A DNA stretch of 64,000 nt from CBDFGN01 sp965247065 (GTDB lineage Bacteria > Bacteroidota > Bacteroidia > Cytophagales > Cyclobacteriaceae): contig CBDFGN010000006.1 of the NCBI GenBank assembly GCA_965247065.1, positions 62,001-126,000 on the forward strand, in the 5' to 3' direction. The position numbers and the translations under genes were made by a program. The notes beneath the pieces are model-generated. The model was not told where the DNA came from. It ran no database searches and saw nothing but the letters and a program-made list of their open reading frames with translations. Shown here piece after piece: positions 53,495-63,215 of this stretch (the first letter of the stretch is position 1; each line of letters begins with the position of its first letter).

Positions 53495-56149
53495 CTAGAA
53501 TCGCTGCAGCTTGACCCGCCTCAAAATGACCATAGTAAAGTAGCAAAAAACGAACAACACAAATTCCGCCATTGCGATTACACTCAACTGCTGCTCATGC
53601 AGAACCGCTAACTCAAAAATGTTTCTGGCAGGTGTGTAGATTAGGATGAGTTGCAGAACGATGCAAAAGGCCATGGCAATCCAAAGGAGGGTATTTGTAA
53701 TGACGGGAACTCCGAAAAAGGCTCGCGAAACCAGCAGCAGTACAAATTCTGATATTACTACGAAACTGAATACCACAGTTTGGGCTAGGACATAGGTTTC
53801 TTTTTGCCCGCCCCAGTACCAGTAGAAGAGGAATAAAGCAATTATCGAGGAATATATTCCCATAAGAGTGATCAAAGTAAGCTCGGGTTTAGGAAGTATT
53901 GCTTCTTTTGATGGTTTTGGTTTTCGTTTCATTATCCCCTCCCCGTATGGGTCTACAGCCAGAGTCAGAGCTGGAGCGCCGTCGGTAACCAGATTTATCC
54001 AGAGCAACATAACGGCGGTCAGAGGCAAAGGCCAACCTACTATTACAGCCAAGAAGATGATCAGTATTTCGGACAAATTGCCAGATAGCAAGTGCATAAT
54101 GGCCTTTTGGATATTATCATAGATCCCACGACCTTCTTCAATCGCATTTACGATACTAGTGAAGGAGTCATCTATTAAGACTATGTCAGATGCTTCTTTG
54201 GCTGCATCTGTCCCAGAGCCTACCGCCACCCCTATGTTAGCTTTTTTGAGGGCTGGAGCGTCATTCACGCCATCACCGGTCATTGCCACAATATTCCCTT
54301 GCTTTTGAAGAGCAGTAATAATCCTTTGTTTGTGCTCAGGAATTACTCGAGCAAAGATATTAGTGCCCTGGGCCAGGTGTTCTCCCAATTCATCATCTGA
54401 CATTTGGGTGACCTCCGAACCGGTCAGGATCTTTCCCGTAATCCCTACATTTTCTCCAATGGCCCTGGCTGTTTCCTTGTAATCACCTGTAATCATAATG
54501 ACTCGCATCCCGGCCTCCTTGGTCTTTTTGATCGAATCAATTACGTCCAGCCTGGGAGGGTCTATCATTGCTTGCAAGCCCACAAACGTCAATTGCTCCT
54601 CATCAAACTGATCTGGTCCTGACACTTCCTTGAATGCAAAAGCAAGAACTCTCATTGCTTCGGAAGAAAAATTGTGGATCTTACTATCAATTTCCTTCCG
54701 GATCATTTCTGACATCGGCACTGCCTCCCCATCCTTCAAAACATAGGTGCATCGATCCACTACCCGGTCGGGAGCACCTTTGGTGTACACGAGCATTTGG
54801 CCGTTGCCCCGGGCGAGCACGCTCATAAGCTTCTTAGAGGAATCAAAGGGATGCACATCTACTCTTTCAACAGAGTTCTCGTTTATTCCTGCTTTTTGAG
54901 CGCTGACGAGAAGTGCCGCCTCAGTGGGATTACCAGACACCACCCAGCGGCCTTCCTTTTCATACACCGAGGAATCGTTACAATACTTCCCAATTTCGAA
55001 CAGGAGCTCCGGAATGGCAGTTGTTAGCCTTCCCCCAGGAGCGTAACCTACTCCCTCAACTTCAGTCTCGCCACTCAAGGTCCACGCCCGCTTCACGGTC
55101 ATCTCATTTTGGGTGAGGGTACCGGTCTTATCGGAACAAATTATGTTGCAAGATCCAAGTGTCTCCACGGAAGACAGCTTTCTCACCAATGCCTTTTGCC
55201 GCAAAAGTTTCTTAACTCCCACGCTCAGTGCAATCGTAACAACCGCTGGAAGACCTGAAGGGACCGCCGCAACAGCTAGAGCGACCGACACCAAGAGGAC
55301 GTCAAGAAGTACGGATGACGTCAAGCCTTCGTCACTAAAGAATTGCTTACCGCTCATAACAATCAGAACCGTTATACAGATCCCGATCACGGCCCATCCA
55401 AGTTGCTGACCGAACTTGTCCAAGCGGATTTGAAGTGGGGTTAGTTGCTCCTCGGCACTCTTAACTAATTCAGTAATTTTTCCGATTTCCGTGTCCATTC
55501 CTGTGTAAACCACTACCGCCCGACCGGATCCTTCCTGAATAGTGGTTGTAAAAAAAAGCATGTTCTTTTGGTCGCCAATCTGAACCTCCCCTTCTAGAGA
55601 ATCCGCATTTTTGCTTACCGGCAAGCTTTCTCCAGTGAGGGCGGCTTCTTCGACCTTAATCTGGGAGGATTTTATTATCCTGACATCGGCGGGGATTTTA
55701 TCACCGGGACCGAGGTATACCACATCACCCTTCACCAGGTATTTAGCTTCTGTCTCAATCATTTTTCCATCCCTGAAGACTTTGGCCTGGACCACGTTAA
55801 GCTTCTTGAGCGCCTCCAAAGACCGGGCGGCTCCAAGTTCCTGATAATATCCGATCAGGGCGTTGGCGATTAGGATTATGAGAATGACACTTGCATCCAC
55901 GTATTCCTGTAGAACCAACGACAATACTGTCGCGAAGAGCATTATATAGATTATGAAAGACTCAAATTGACTGAAAAAGATCTTGAGCTTATTGATCCTT
56001 GTCTCAGTCTGAAGCTCATTCAGCCCATCACTTGCCAGCCTCTTGTCGGCTTCTTCTTGATTTAATCCTTCAGCAGAAGTATTCAGGTGGTCCAGAACTT
56101 GACCAATATCCTGCCCGTAATAGTGCATAGTAGTCCGGATGTTATCCAT
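53495..56149 (-). CDS. Cation-translocating P-type ATPase, Ca2+ (SERCA/PMCA-like) type
   Basis: About 884 residues from ATG 56149 (a TTG two codons upstream is less likely). N-terminal cation-ATPase domain (ALNQEEADKRL-like segment GLNQEEADKRLASDGLNEL), TGES loop (ALTGESLPVSK), transmembrane PAVVTIALSVGVKKLL, phosphorylation site CSDKTGTLTQNEM (about residue 340), KGAPD, hinge MTGDGVNDAPALKKANIGVA, and six C-terminal helices with WINLVTDGAPALTL, matching type IIA/IIB calcium pumps. The adjacent C2 protein and Na/Ca antiporter strengthen calcium as substrate. Confidence 0.93.
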   Translation of the reverse strand: MDNIRTTMHYYGQDIGQVLDHLNTSAEGLNQEEADKRLASDGLNELQTETRINKLKIFFSQFESFIIYIMLFATVLSLVLQEYVDASVILIILIANALIGYYQELGAARSLEALKKLNVVQAKVFRDGKMIETEAKYLVKGDVVYLGPGDKIPADVRIIKSSQIKVEEAALTGESLPVSKNADSLEGEVQIGDQKNMLFFTTTIQEGSGRAVVVYTGMDTEIGKITELVKSAEEQLTPLQIRLDKFGQQLGWAVIGICITVLIVMSGKQFFSDEGLTSSVLLDVLLVSVALAVAAVPSGLPAVVTIALSVGVKKLLRQKALVRKLSSVETLGSCNIICSDKTGTLTQNEMTVKRAWTLSGETEVEGVGYAPGGRLTTAIPELLFEIGKYCNDSSVYEKEGRWVVSGNPTEAALLVSAQKAGINENSVERVDVHPFDSSKKLMSVLARGNGQMLVYTKGAPDRVVDRCTYVLKDGEAVPMSEMIRKEIDSKIHNFSSEAMRVLAFAFKEVSGPDQFDEEQLTFVGLQAMIDPPRLDVIDSIKKTKEAGMRVIMITGDYKETARAIGENVGITGKILTGSEVTQMSDDELGEHLAQGTNIFARVIPEHKQRIITALQKQGNIVAMTGDGVNDAPALKKANIGVAVGSGTDAAKEASDIVLIDDSFTSIVNAIEEGRGIYDNIQKAIMHLLSGNLSEILIIFLAVIVGWPLPLTAVMLLWINLVTDGAPALTLAVDPYGEGIMKRKPKPSKEAILPKPELTLITLMGIYSSIIALFLFYWYWGGQKETYVLAQTVVFSFVVISEFVLLLVSRAFFGVPVITNTLLWIAMAFCIVLQLILIYTPARNIFELAVLHEQQLSVIAMAEFVLFVFCYFTMVILRRVKLQRF

Positions 56150-56228
56150 CAACAATTTATAGGAAATTATTTAGATTTTGTATAAACGAAACTGAAATCT
56201 TACATTTAAGGAACGCCAGGGCCCAATA

Positions 56229-57962
56229 CTAAAGGACGCCTAGGTCAAGAGCTATTGCGTCAATTTGGTTTTCGAGAGTTCGGTTTAGCTTAGAAAATCC
56301 TTCTTTTGACCCTAATTCCTTACGAACGCTTATATAGAACTTTATCTTGGGTTCTGTCCCGGAAGGTCGAGCTGAAATCTTGGTTCCATCTTCGGTCAAG
56401 AATTGAAGGACATTAGATTTTGGCAAGGCCACCTCGGATTCAACTCCGGTATCTAGATTCTTTTCAACCCCTAGTTGATAGTCGATGGTTTTGGTCAACT
56501 TGGAGTTGTTGATCCGGATTGGAGGATTCTCTCGCAAATAAGTCATCATTTGTTTGATTTCGTTCGACCCACTAATTCCTGTTTTTACCATTGAGACCAG
56601 CCTTTCCTTGTAGAAACCATACTCCACGTACATTTCCAACATTAATTCAAAGAGTGATTTATCCTGGTTTTTGGCATGAGCAACCATTTCTGCGATTACG
56701 GCACATGACGCCACCGCGTCCTTATCACGAACAAAATCTCCAACCATAAACCCATAACTTTCTTCACCTCCGCCGATAAATTCTTTTTTCCCTTCTAATT
56801 CCCTGATAACCGACGCAATATGCTTGAAACCGGTTAATGTTTTGTAGGAGTCGACGCCATATCCTTTAGCTATTTGGTCAATAAGTTCTGTAGTCACAAT
56901 TGTACTTACTGTAAACTGTTTGCCATTGAGCTTTCCCGCTTCTTTCCAGCGGTCGAGGAGGTAGTAAGTTAATAGACTGGCGGTCTGGTTCCCGTTGAGT
57001 AATTCGAACTTGTTATTTAGGTTTTTGGTCGCAATTCCAACCCTGTCGGCATCTGGATCAGTTGCCATTATTAGATCCGCATCCAAAGACTCACCCAACT
57101 TCAAAGCCAGGTTCATCGCCTCGGTTTCTTCCGGATTAGGATAAATGACTGTCGGAAAATCACCGTTTGGTTCAGATTGTTCTTCTACAACATGAACATT
57201 CGAAAACCCCAATCTCCGAAGGACTTTAGGGATCAAGGTAATTCCACTACCGTGAATGGGAGAAAAGACAATCCTTAGGTCCGATTGATTGTAGATCGCT
57301 TCAGCGTTTAGGGACAATTTCTCAACTTGAGACAGATAAAGATCGTCAATATGCGTATCTAGGTTCTTCCGCTTGCTGGGGTCGTTTTCGAACTTTACAT
57401 CATTCAAGCTCTGAATTCTGGAAACCTCTTCAATTATGTTTGAGTCATGAGGCGCAACGACTTGGGCTCCATCTGACCAATACGCTTTATAACCATTGTA
57501 CTCTTTAGGATTATGCGAGGCGGTGATGACAACGCCACTTTGACATTTGAAATGTCGGATTGCAAATGAAAGCTCAGGTGTAGGTCGCAATTCAGGGAAA
57601 CAATAGACCGTAATTCCGTTGGCGGTGAAAACTGAAGCAGCGATTTCAGTAAAGTAAACGCTATTATTACGACTGTCGTGAGCAATCGCTACTCGGATGT
57701 CCTCCATAGGAAAAGCCTTGCGTAGGTAATTGCTCAAGCCCTGAGTGGCCATTCCAACCGTATATTTGTTCATTCTATTGGATCCAACCCCCATGATGCC
57801 TCGCAGACCCCCTGTCCCAAATTCCAGATCCTTATAAAACGATTCAAAGAGCTCTGTAGGATCAGGATCAGCAAGCAGTTTTGCAATTCTCGACTTACTA
57901 TTGCTGTCAATGTTACTCTTGAGCCAATTCTGAGCCTTTTCTCTGACATCTGTATTCGACAT
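56229..57962 (-). CDS. Phospho-sugar mutase (phosphoglucomutase/phosphomannomutase)
   Basis: About 577 residues from ATG 57962; an in-frame TTG at 57983 overlaps hpd by 4 bp and is the alternative. Phosphoserine loop GVVITASHNPKEYNGYK, metal-binding DPDADRVGIA, sugar-binding GGGEESYGFMVGDFVRDKD, and phosphate-binding SARPSGTEPKIKFYI. The opening FGTGGLRGIMGVGSNRMN is typical of the long PgcA-like mutases of Bacteroidota. Interconverts glucose 1- and 6-phosphate. Confidence 0.94.
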   Translation of the reverse strand: MSNTDVREKAQNWLKSNIDSNSKSRIAKLLADPDPTELFESFYKDLEFGTGGLRGIMGVGSNRMNKYTVGMATQGLSNYLRKAFPMEDIRVAIAHDSRNNSVYFTEIAASVFTANGITVYCFPELRPTPELSFAIRHFKCQSGVVITASHNPKEYNGYKAYWSDGAQVVAPHDSNIIEEVSRIQSLNDVKFENDPSKRKNLDTHIDDLYLSQVEKLSLNAEAIYNQSDLRIVFSPIHGSGITLIPKVLRRLGFSNVHVVEEQSEPNGDFPTVIYPNPEETEAMNLALKLGESLDADLIMATDPDADRVGIATKNLNNKFELLNGNQTASLLTYYLLDRWKEAGKLNGKQFTVSTIVTTELIDQIAKGYGVDSYKTLTGFKHIASVIRELEGKKEFIGGGEESYGFMVGDFVRDKDAVASCAVIAEMVAHAKNQDKSLFELMLEMYVEYGFYKERLVSMVKTGISGSNEIKQMMTYLRENPPIRINNSKLTKTIDYQLGVEKNLDTGVESEVALPKSNVLQFLTEDGTKISARPSGTEPKIKFYISVRKELGSKEGFSKLNRTLENQIDAIALDLGVL

Positions 57963-57979
57963 AAGTGCGTTTTTCGTAA

Positions 57980-59117
57980 TCAAAGGTTACCCCGTAACGC
58001 CTGCTCCTGCTCAATAGCTTCAAACAGAGCTTTGAAATTTCCCTTGCCAAAGGACTTGGCTCCTCTTCTCTGAATTATCTCGAAAAATACCGTCGGCCTG
58101 TCCAGAATTGGTTTTGTGAAAATCTGGAGTAGATATCTATCATCATCTCTATCAACCAAAATATTAAGGTCAATCAAAGGCCGCATATCCTCCTCGATAT
58201 TTCCTACCCGGTCATCAACAGTGTCGTAATAGTTTTCTGGAACATGGAGAAACTCTACGCCTCGACGCTTTAATTCACCTACGGTTTGGATGATATTATT
58301 CGTTACCATAGCAATATGCTGAACACCCGCTCATTGGTAGAATTCAATATACTCCTCAATTTGCGATTTCCTCTTTCCCTTGGCGGGCTCATTGATAGGA
58401 AATTTGATATATCCATTACCACTGGAAACTACCTTTGACATCAAAGCACTATATCCGGTAGAAATGTCTTTGTCGTCAAAGGTTATAAGCAGCTTAAATC
58501 CCATTACCTTTTCATAAAAGTCCACCCAATGGTTCATCTGTCCTAGTTCTACATTGCCGACGCAGTGGTCTACATATTCCAGTCCAACCGGGATCACCTC
58601 CATAACACAGGATCTTGATTCGTATCCAGGAAGAAACGGACCGTCGTAACCTGTGCGATCCACAAATCGATGGACCGTGTCTCCATAAGTCTTGATCGAC
58701 GAGACACCTACCTCGCCTTGTGCATCTTTTTGCACCTCGAAGGGCTGATCAGGTTGAGCTGCTCTTTTGACTGTTTCGTCGAACGCTGACTGGGCATTCT
58801 CTACCCACAAAGCAAGAGTCTTAACTCCATCGCCGTGTTTGACTACATGACGTGCAACCGGAGAATTGGAAATGAGCCCGCTGGTAATGACCAATTTGAT
58901 CTTACCTTGTGCCAGAACAAAAGAGATTCGTTCCTTGCAGCCCGTTTCTGGTCCCTGATAAGCGATAAGTTTGAACCCAAAGGGCTGACTGATAAAAGTA
59001 CGAGGCCTGCTTGGCGTTGCCTACGTAAAATTCGATGTGATCGGTCCCCCTGATGGGTAAAAAATCTAAAACCACTGATTTCTGAGAATAGAGCTCTTTG
59101 CTACCAAAATAAGACAT
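57980..59117 (-). pseudogene. hpd: 4-hydroxyphenylpyruvate dioxygenase, broken
   Basis: Converts 4-hydroxyphenylpyruvate to homogentisate in tyrosine breakdown. The reading frame is split in three: 58902-59117, then 58331 to about 58980, then 57980-58309. An extra base in an A-run at 58979-58981 breaks SALGFKLIAYQG after the start. A TGA at 58331-58333 replaces an expected Gly in FYQGAGVQHIAM. Everything else is intact, including the three iron ligands: His in YVDHCVGNVE, His in GVQHIAM, and Glu in TVFFEIIQRRG. Two lesions in an otherwise perfect gene mean either recent inactivation or sequence errors. Confidence 0.88.
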
Positions 59118-59204
59118 TTCTTCAGCTTTTAAAATGGGTATCTAGTTGTATTGTTATCCGAAGTTTTCTTAAATTTTGAGACTATATACCGGAAAAGGAT
59201 TGGC

Positions 59205-59618
59205 ATGGATGCAAAAGCGTTAGATCAGGACTTGTTAGACATTATCAAGGTTAAAAATAGATTGGCTCAAATAGACTATAACCAGGCCGAGTATGATCAG
59301 CTTGAGGAGGAGTTGCATGAAAAAGAGGACAATTTTGTGGAAAAGTATGGTGACTATTTGGATCAAGTTTTAAGAACCGTGCATGAGCAGCATTGCCCTG
59401 ACACTGAAATCTTGCTACCAATTGCATACTTAGCCAAGAAATATATCACCCACAATGGAGACTCTGTTATTGATGTCAGTCAGGATGAAGGAGTGTTGGT
59501 AGACGCGGATGAATACCCAGGAAAGCTGACGCGGCTGGTTATGGTCCCGACTCCCACCAGGCTTTTGTTGCAAATAGGGCCAAATTCAAGGGAGGAGGTC
59601 TGGAATTCTGAAGCCTAA
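59205..59618 (+). CDS. Conserved hypothetical protein
   Basis: About 137 residues from the ATG at 59205, chosen because AAAGGA stands a few bases upstream and the extension before it is not protein-like. The N-terminal half is helical and charged (QLEEELHEKEDNFVEKYGDYLDQVLRTVHEQ), likely coiled coil. The C-terminal half is beta-rich (SVIDVSQDEGVLVDADEYPGKLTRLVMVPTP). No family recognised. Convergent with trpS with a 4-bp stop overlap (CTAA). Confidence 0.72.
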   Translation: MDAKALDQDLLDIIKVKNRLAQIDYNQAEYDQLEEELHEKEDNFVEKYGDYLDQVLRTVHEQHCPDTEILLPIAYLAKKYITHNGDSVIDVSQDEGVLVDADEYPGKLTRLVMVPTPTRLLLQIGPNSREEVWNSEA

Positions 59619-60583
59619 TATCCGATTTTCTTCTTGGCTCTTGCTAGAACCCGGCGAGCTATATCACGAGCCCTAATTTCTCCCTCTTCTAGCCGGGTGA
59701 TCAACTCTCCTTGATTGTCAGTATAGTAGTCAAAGAGCTCCCTTTCGGTTTTGAATTGCCGTTGTATCAATTCGAAGAGTTCCTGCTTTGCCTGACCGTA
59801 TCCGTAATTGCCACCTTCGTAATTTCCTCTCATAGCCTTGGTTTGATCTGAGGTAGCCAGAAGTTCAAATAACTTAAACACGGTGCAGGTATCAGGATTT
59901 TTAGGGCTTTCGATCGGAGTGCTATCGGTTCTTATGGACATTATCTGCTTTCTGAGGGAATTGTCTGCTTGAAATATGTCGATCACATTGTTGTATGACT
60001 TACTCATCTTCTGACCATCTGTACCCGGGATGACCATTATTCTCTGATCTATAATGGCCTCCGGAACTACGAAGGTCTCTCCAAACACATGGTTGAAACT
60101 CAGGACAATATCCCTCGTCATTTCCAGATGCTGTTGCTGGTCCTTACCTACTGGTACATAATTGGCGTCATAAAGGATGATGTCGCAGGCCATGAGTACC
60201 GGATATATGAACAAACCAGCGTTCACATCTGCGAGTTTCTTAGATTTGTCTTTGAATGAATGGGCGTTGGCAAGCATAGGATACGGGGTGAAGCAGTTCA
60301 TATACCAGGTGAGTTCACAGACCTCCGGAATTTTTGATTGACGATACAGTAGATTCTTGTCCGTCCTCAAGCCGCAGGCCAACCAGGCGGCTGCTGTGGC
60401 CATCGTATTGCTCAATCGGATTTCAGGTTCCTTGATTGTGGTCAGCGAGTGTAGATCGGCAATAAAGAACAGGGCATCATTTTCAGAACCTTTGGACAAT
60501 TCTATTCCAGGCAAAATAGCACCGAGCAAGTTTCCTAAATGAGGTTTTCCACTGCTTTGGATACCGGTCAAAATGCGCGCCAT
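59615..60583 (-). CDS. trpS: Tryptophan--tRNA ligase
   Basis: 322 residues, standard bacterial length. HIGH-equivalent GIQSSGKPHLGNLLGAI, YPVLMACDIILYDANYVPVGKDQQQHLEMTRD in shortened form visible as ACDIILYDA and VGKDQQQH, and KMSKS present exactly as GQKMSKSYNNVID. Charges tRNA-Trp. Divergent from the DUF1573 gene. Confidence 0.97.
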   Translation of the reverse strand: MARILTGIQSSGKPHLGNLLGAILPGIELSKGSENDALFFIADLHSLTTIKEPEIRLSNTMATAAAWLACGLRTDKNLLYRQSKIPEVCELTWYMNCFTPYPMLANAHSFKDKSKKLADVNAGLFIYPVLMACDIILYDANYVPVGKDQQQHLEMTRDIVLSFNHVFGETFVVPEAIIDQRIMVIPGTDGQKMSKSYNNVIDIFQADNSLRKQIMSIRTDSTPIESPKNPDTCTVFKLFELLATSDQTKAMRGNYEGGNYGYGQAKQELFELIQRQFKTERELFDYYTDNQGELITRLEEGEIRARDIARRVLARAKKKIGY

Positions 60584-60743
60584 GTCATTGATTTGGTAAT
60601 TCGGGGCAAAGTAAACAAATTTTAGGCTAACGGATGGATTCTGACCAAAAGAGGATTTAGGGGTTCAAAAGAAAGCCAGTCGACCGGCCAAATTCGCCCA
60701 AACATGCTTAACTTTGGATCCTTGCATAGTAACGGGATCGTCC

Positions 60744-61844
60744 ATGAAAGACCATCTTTTCTTCCTCATCGCCTTTCTTTTATATGTATCGGCTGCTGCA
60801 CAACAACTTCCAGATCCCAGTAAGTTTGACAATCGAACCCACGACTTTGGAGAAATAAGGGAAGTTGATGGGCCCGTGATGCATGAATTTCTTTTTACTA
60901 ACGAATTGGACCTTACAGTTAGGATTGTCAATGTGCAGGCATCTTGCGGTTGCACTACTCCCGGGTGGTCCAAAGACTCAATTTTGCCGGGTGAATCAGG
61001 CTATGTTCAGGCCCAGTACAATCCTAGGAATCGGCCTGGCCAGTTTCGAAAGTCACTAAAAGTGACGACTGACTCCGAAGAGAATAGCATTACGGTATTC
61101 TATATTACTGGCAGCGTAATACCTCGGCCCAGGACCCCCGAAGAAGATTATCCAGTTTTAATTGGTGACCTTCGATTTAAGAGTCGGACTATCAATATAG
61201 GTGGAGTAACAACCAAAGGTCCTGTTACTCGCGAATTCGAAATTTACAACCCTTCTGACCGGATTATCTCGTTTCAGACCGATCGGGTAGAAGCCCCTGA
61301 CCATATCCAGTTTCAATTTGCAACCCCTGCCATAAATCCCAATGACAAGGGCAAGATTGCGGTGACCTATGATCCTATTAAGAAAAATGATCTGGGCTAT
61401 GTAAACGATCGGGTTGCCATTATTACTGACGAGGATTCAGCCGCCGAAAAACATCTTAACGTCATTGCCACGATCAACGAATATTTTGGTGCGATGAGTC
61501 AAGAGGACTTGGCTAAAGCACCAGTTTTGAAGCTCGATAAACCCAGTCATGATTTCGGTAAATTGGAGGCAGGGGCCTCTGCCAGCATCGAGTTCGTAAT
61601 CACCAATGGGGGACTAAGTAATCTTAATATCAGGAAGGTGAAGAGTGGCTGCAGTTGCACGGTGATCACTTTGGGCAAGTACGACTTGCAGCCCAACCAG
61701 AGCACAACGCTGGCTATTGGTTTCAACTCGGAGGGCCGAAGGGGTAAGCAGCATAAATCCGTGACTATTTTTTCGAATGACCCCAGAAGATCTGCCCAGG
61801 TTCTAACCATAAAGGCCTCAATCGATCAGCCCTCTAATCCGTAG
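60744..61844 (+). CDS. DUF1573 domain protein, two domains, secreted
   Basis: About 366 residues from ATG 60744, which opens into a signal peptide (MKDHLFFLIAFLLYVSAAAQQ). Two immunoglobulin-like DUF1573 units: the first with THDFGEIREVDG and ASCGCTTPGW, the second with SHDFGKLEAGASASIEFVI and SGCSCTVITLG. Between them lies an ASH/MSP-like segment (NPSDRIISFQTD). Paired Cys residues are the hallmark of the family; function is unknown. Periplasmic or surface location expected. Confidence 0.9.
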   Translation: MKDHLFFLIAFLLYVSAAAQQLPDPSKFDNRTHDFGEIREVDGPVMHEFLFTNELDLTVRIVNVQASCGCTTPGWSKDSILPGESGYVQAQYNPRNRPGQFRKSLKVTTDSEENSITVFYITGSVIPRPRTPEEDYPVLIGDLRFKSRTINIGGVTTKGPVTREFEIYNPSDRIISFQTDRVEAPDHIQFQFATPAINPNDKGKIAVTYDPIKKNDLGYVNDRVAIITDEDSAAEKHLNVIATINEYFGAMSQEDLAKAPVLKLDKPSHDFGKLEAGASASIEFVITNGGLSNLNIRKVKSGCSCTVITLGKYDLQPNQSTTLAIGFNSEGRRGKQHKSVTIFSNDPRRSAQVLTIKASIDQPSNP

Positions 61845-61853
61845 GCGCAACGA

Positions 61854-62651
61854 TTAGCTAAACGCCTGAATTCCAGTTATCTCGTTGCCGAGGATTAACA
61901 AATGGATGTCGTGAGTACCCTCATAAGTAACTACTGATTCCAGATTCATCAGGTGGCGCATCATTGGATAGTCGCCGGTGATTCCCATGGCACCGTGTAT
62001 CTGACGTGCTTCCCGGGCGATGTTTAGTGCCACTTCCACATTGTTCCTCTTTGCCAGGGAGATCTGAGATGACGTGGCTCCGCCCTCATTCTTCATCTTG
62101 CCCAATTTCCAATTCAATAATTGCGCCTTAGTAATCTCGGTAAGCATCTCGGCAAGTTTCTTTTGCACCAACTGAAATGAGGCTATCGGTCGATTGAATT
62201 GGATTCTCTCGTTGGCGTATCTGCGTGCTGAGTCATAGCAGTCCATAGCCGCTCCAATAACACCCCATGCGATTCCGTATCGCGCTGAATCGAGACACTT
62301 GAGAGGCGCGCCCAACCCGTCCTTCTTGGGAAGGAGGTTTTCTTTTGGGATCTTTACGTTATCAAATACCAGGTCTCCAGTAGAGCTTGCTCTGAGCGAC
62401 CATTTATTACGTGTGGTAGGGGTTGTGAATCCTGCCATACCTCTTTCCAGGATAAGGCCTTGAACGCGGCCCTGCTGGTTTTTTGCCTATATCACGCCGA
62501 TATCAGCCTTTGGAGCGTTCGAAATCCACATTTTCGAACCGTTCAATAGGTAGTGCTCGCCGTGGTCTTCAAAATGGGATCTCATTCCGGCCGGATCCGA
62601 TCCATGGTCAGGTTCAGTTAAACCAAAACAACCTAGCAACTCTCCTGATGC
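61854..62651 (-). pseudogene. gcdH: Glutaryl-CoA dehydrogenase, C-terminal part (gene interrupted)
   Basis: FAD acyl-CoA dehydrogenase of lysine/tryptophan breakdown. After the insertion the frame resumes with ASGELLGCFGLTEPDHGSDP, MWISNAPKADIGVI, then TAG at 62487-62489 where a Trp codon (TGG) is expected before AKNQQGRVQGLILE. The rest is complete: ARYGIAWGVIGAAMDC, RIQFNRPIASFQLVQKKLA, QIHGAMGITGDYP, and the catalytic Glu in VVTYEGTHDIH. Both the IS630-family insertion and the stop codon inactivate it. Open pieces: 61854-62438 (longer in frame) and 62487-62651. Confidence 0.9.
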
Positions 62652-62689
62652 TAGTGTCATGTCAATTATAATATGACGTAATATTTTTG

Positions 62690-62697
62690 TATCTTTG
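62690..62697 (+). promoter_or_regulatory. -7 promoter element inside the IS630 element
   Basis: TATCTTTG is an exact match to the Bacteroidota TAnnTTTG -7 box and lies 23 bases before the ATG at 62720, so it probably drives the transposase. This position argues for the 62720 start over the frame opening at 62687. Confidence 0.5.
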
Positions 62698-62719
62698 CCG
62701 TACATCAAACTTAAAGATT

Positions 62720-63211
62720 ATGGCAAGATATAAAGTGACATTAGCAAAAGTGGAACGCCAAGAGCTAATGGCAATTATTAACAAAGGCAAGCATACTTCT
62801 CAAAAGTTTCGCAGCGCATATATTTTGTTGAACTGTGATAAGGGACCATATGCAGAGAAGGTAACCAATGAGCAGATCAGCAAGGTACTGAAGGTAGGCA
62901 TGCGTACCATTGACCGGGTCAAAAAACGATTTGTAGAAGAAGGCTTTGAGGCGGTATTGGAGCGCAAACCAACCACCAGGACCTATAGTCGTAAGGTAGA
63001 TGGTGACATCGAAGCGCATCTGATAGCGCTGTGCTGCAGTAAACCACCTGAAGGATATGCCCGATGGTCGCTTCGGCTGCTGTCAGATAAGATGGTAGAG
63101 CTTCAATATACTGACAGCATTTCTCACGAAACGGTGCGTACCGTTTTAAAAAAACGCCTTAAAACCCTGGAAGGTAAGCCAGTGGATTATTCCCCCCAAA
63201 TCCGACAGTAG
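62720..63211 (+). CDS. IS630-family transposase, ORF A (DNA-binding part)
   Basis: About 163 residues from ATG 62720. Helix-turn-helix region: ELMAIINKGKHTSQKFRSAY, then VTNEQISKVLKVGMRTIDRVKKRFVEEG, and a second winged helix ending HETVRTVLKKRLK. From the A-run at 63148-63154 onward, the residues KTLEGKPVDYSPQIRQ look like out-of-frame sequence: the family continues in another frame as NALKPWKVSQWIIPPKSD, which joins ORF B. A full transposase therefore needs a frameshift at this run. Confidence 0.88.
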   Translation: MARYKVTLAKVERQELMAIINKGKHTSQKFRSAYILLNCDKGPYAEKVTNEQISKVLKVGMRTIDRVKKRFVEEGFEAVLERKPTTRTYSRKVDGDIEAHLIALCCSKPPEGYARWSLRLLSDKMVELQYTDSISHETVRTVLKKRLKTLEGKPVDYSPQIRQ

Positions 63212-63215
63212 CTTT

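Noticed and set aside
58331..58333. TGA recoding (selenocysteine or alternative code) to explain hpd
   Set aside because: Gly is expected at this position, no SECIS-like hairpin is evident, TGA is used as a normal stop elsewhere in the window, and hpd also has a frameshift.
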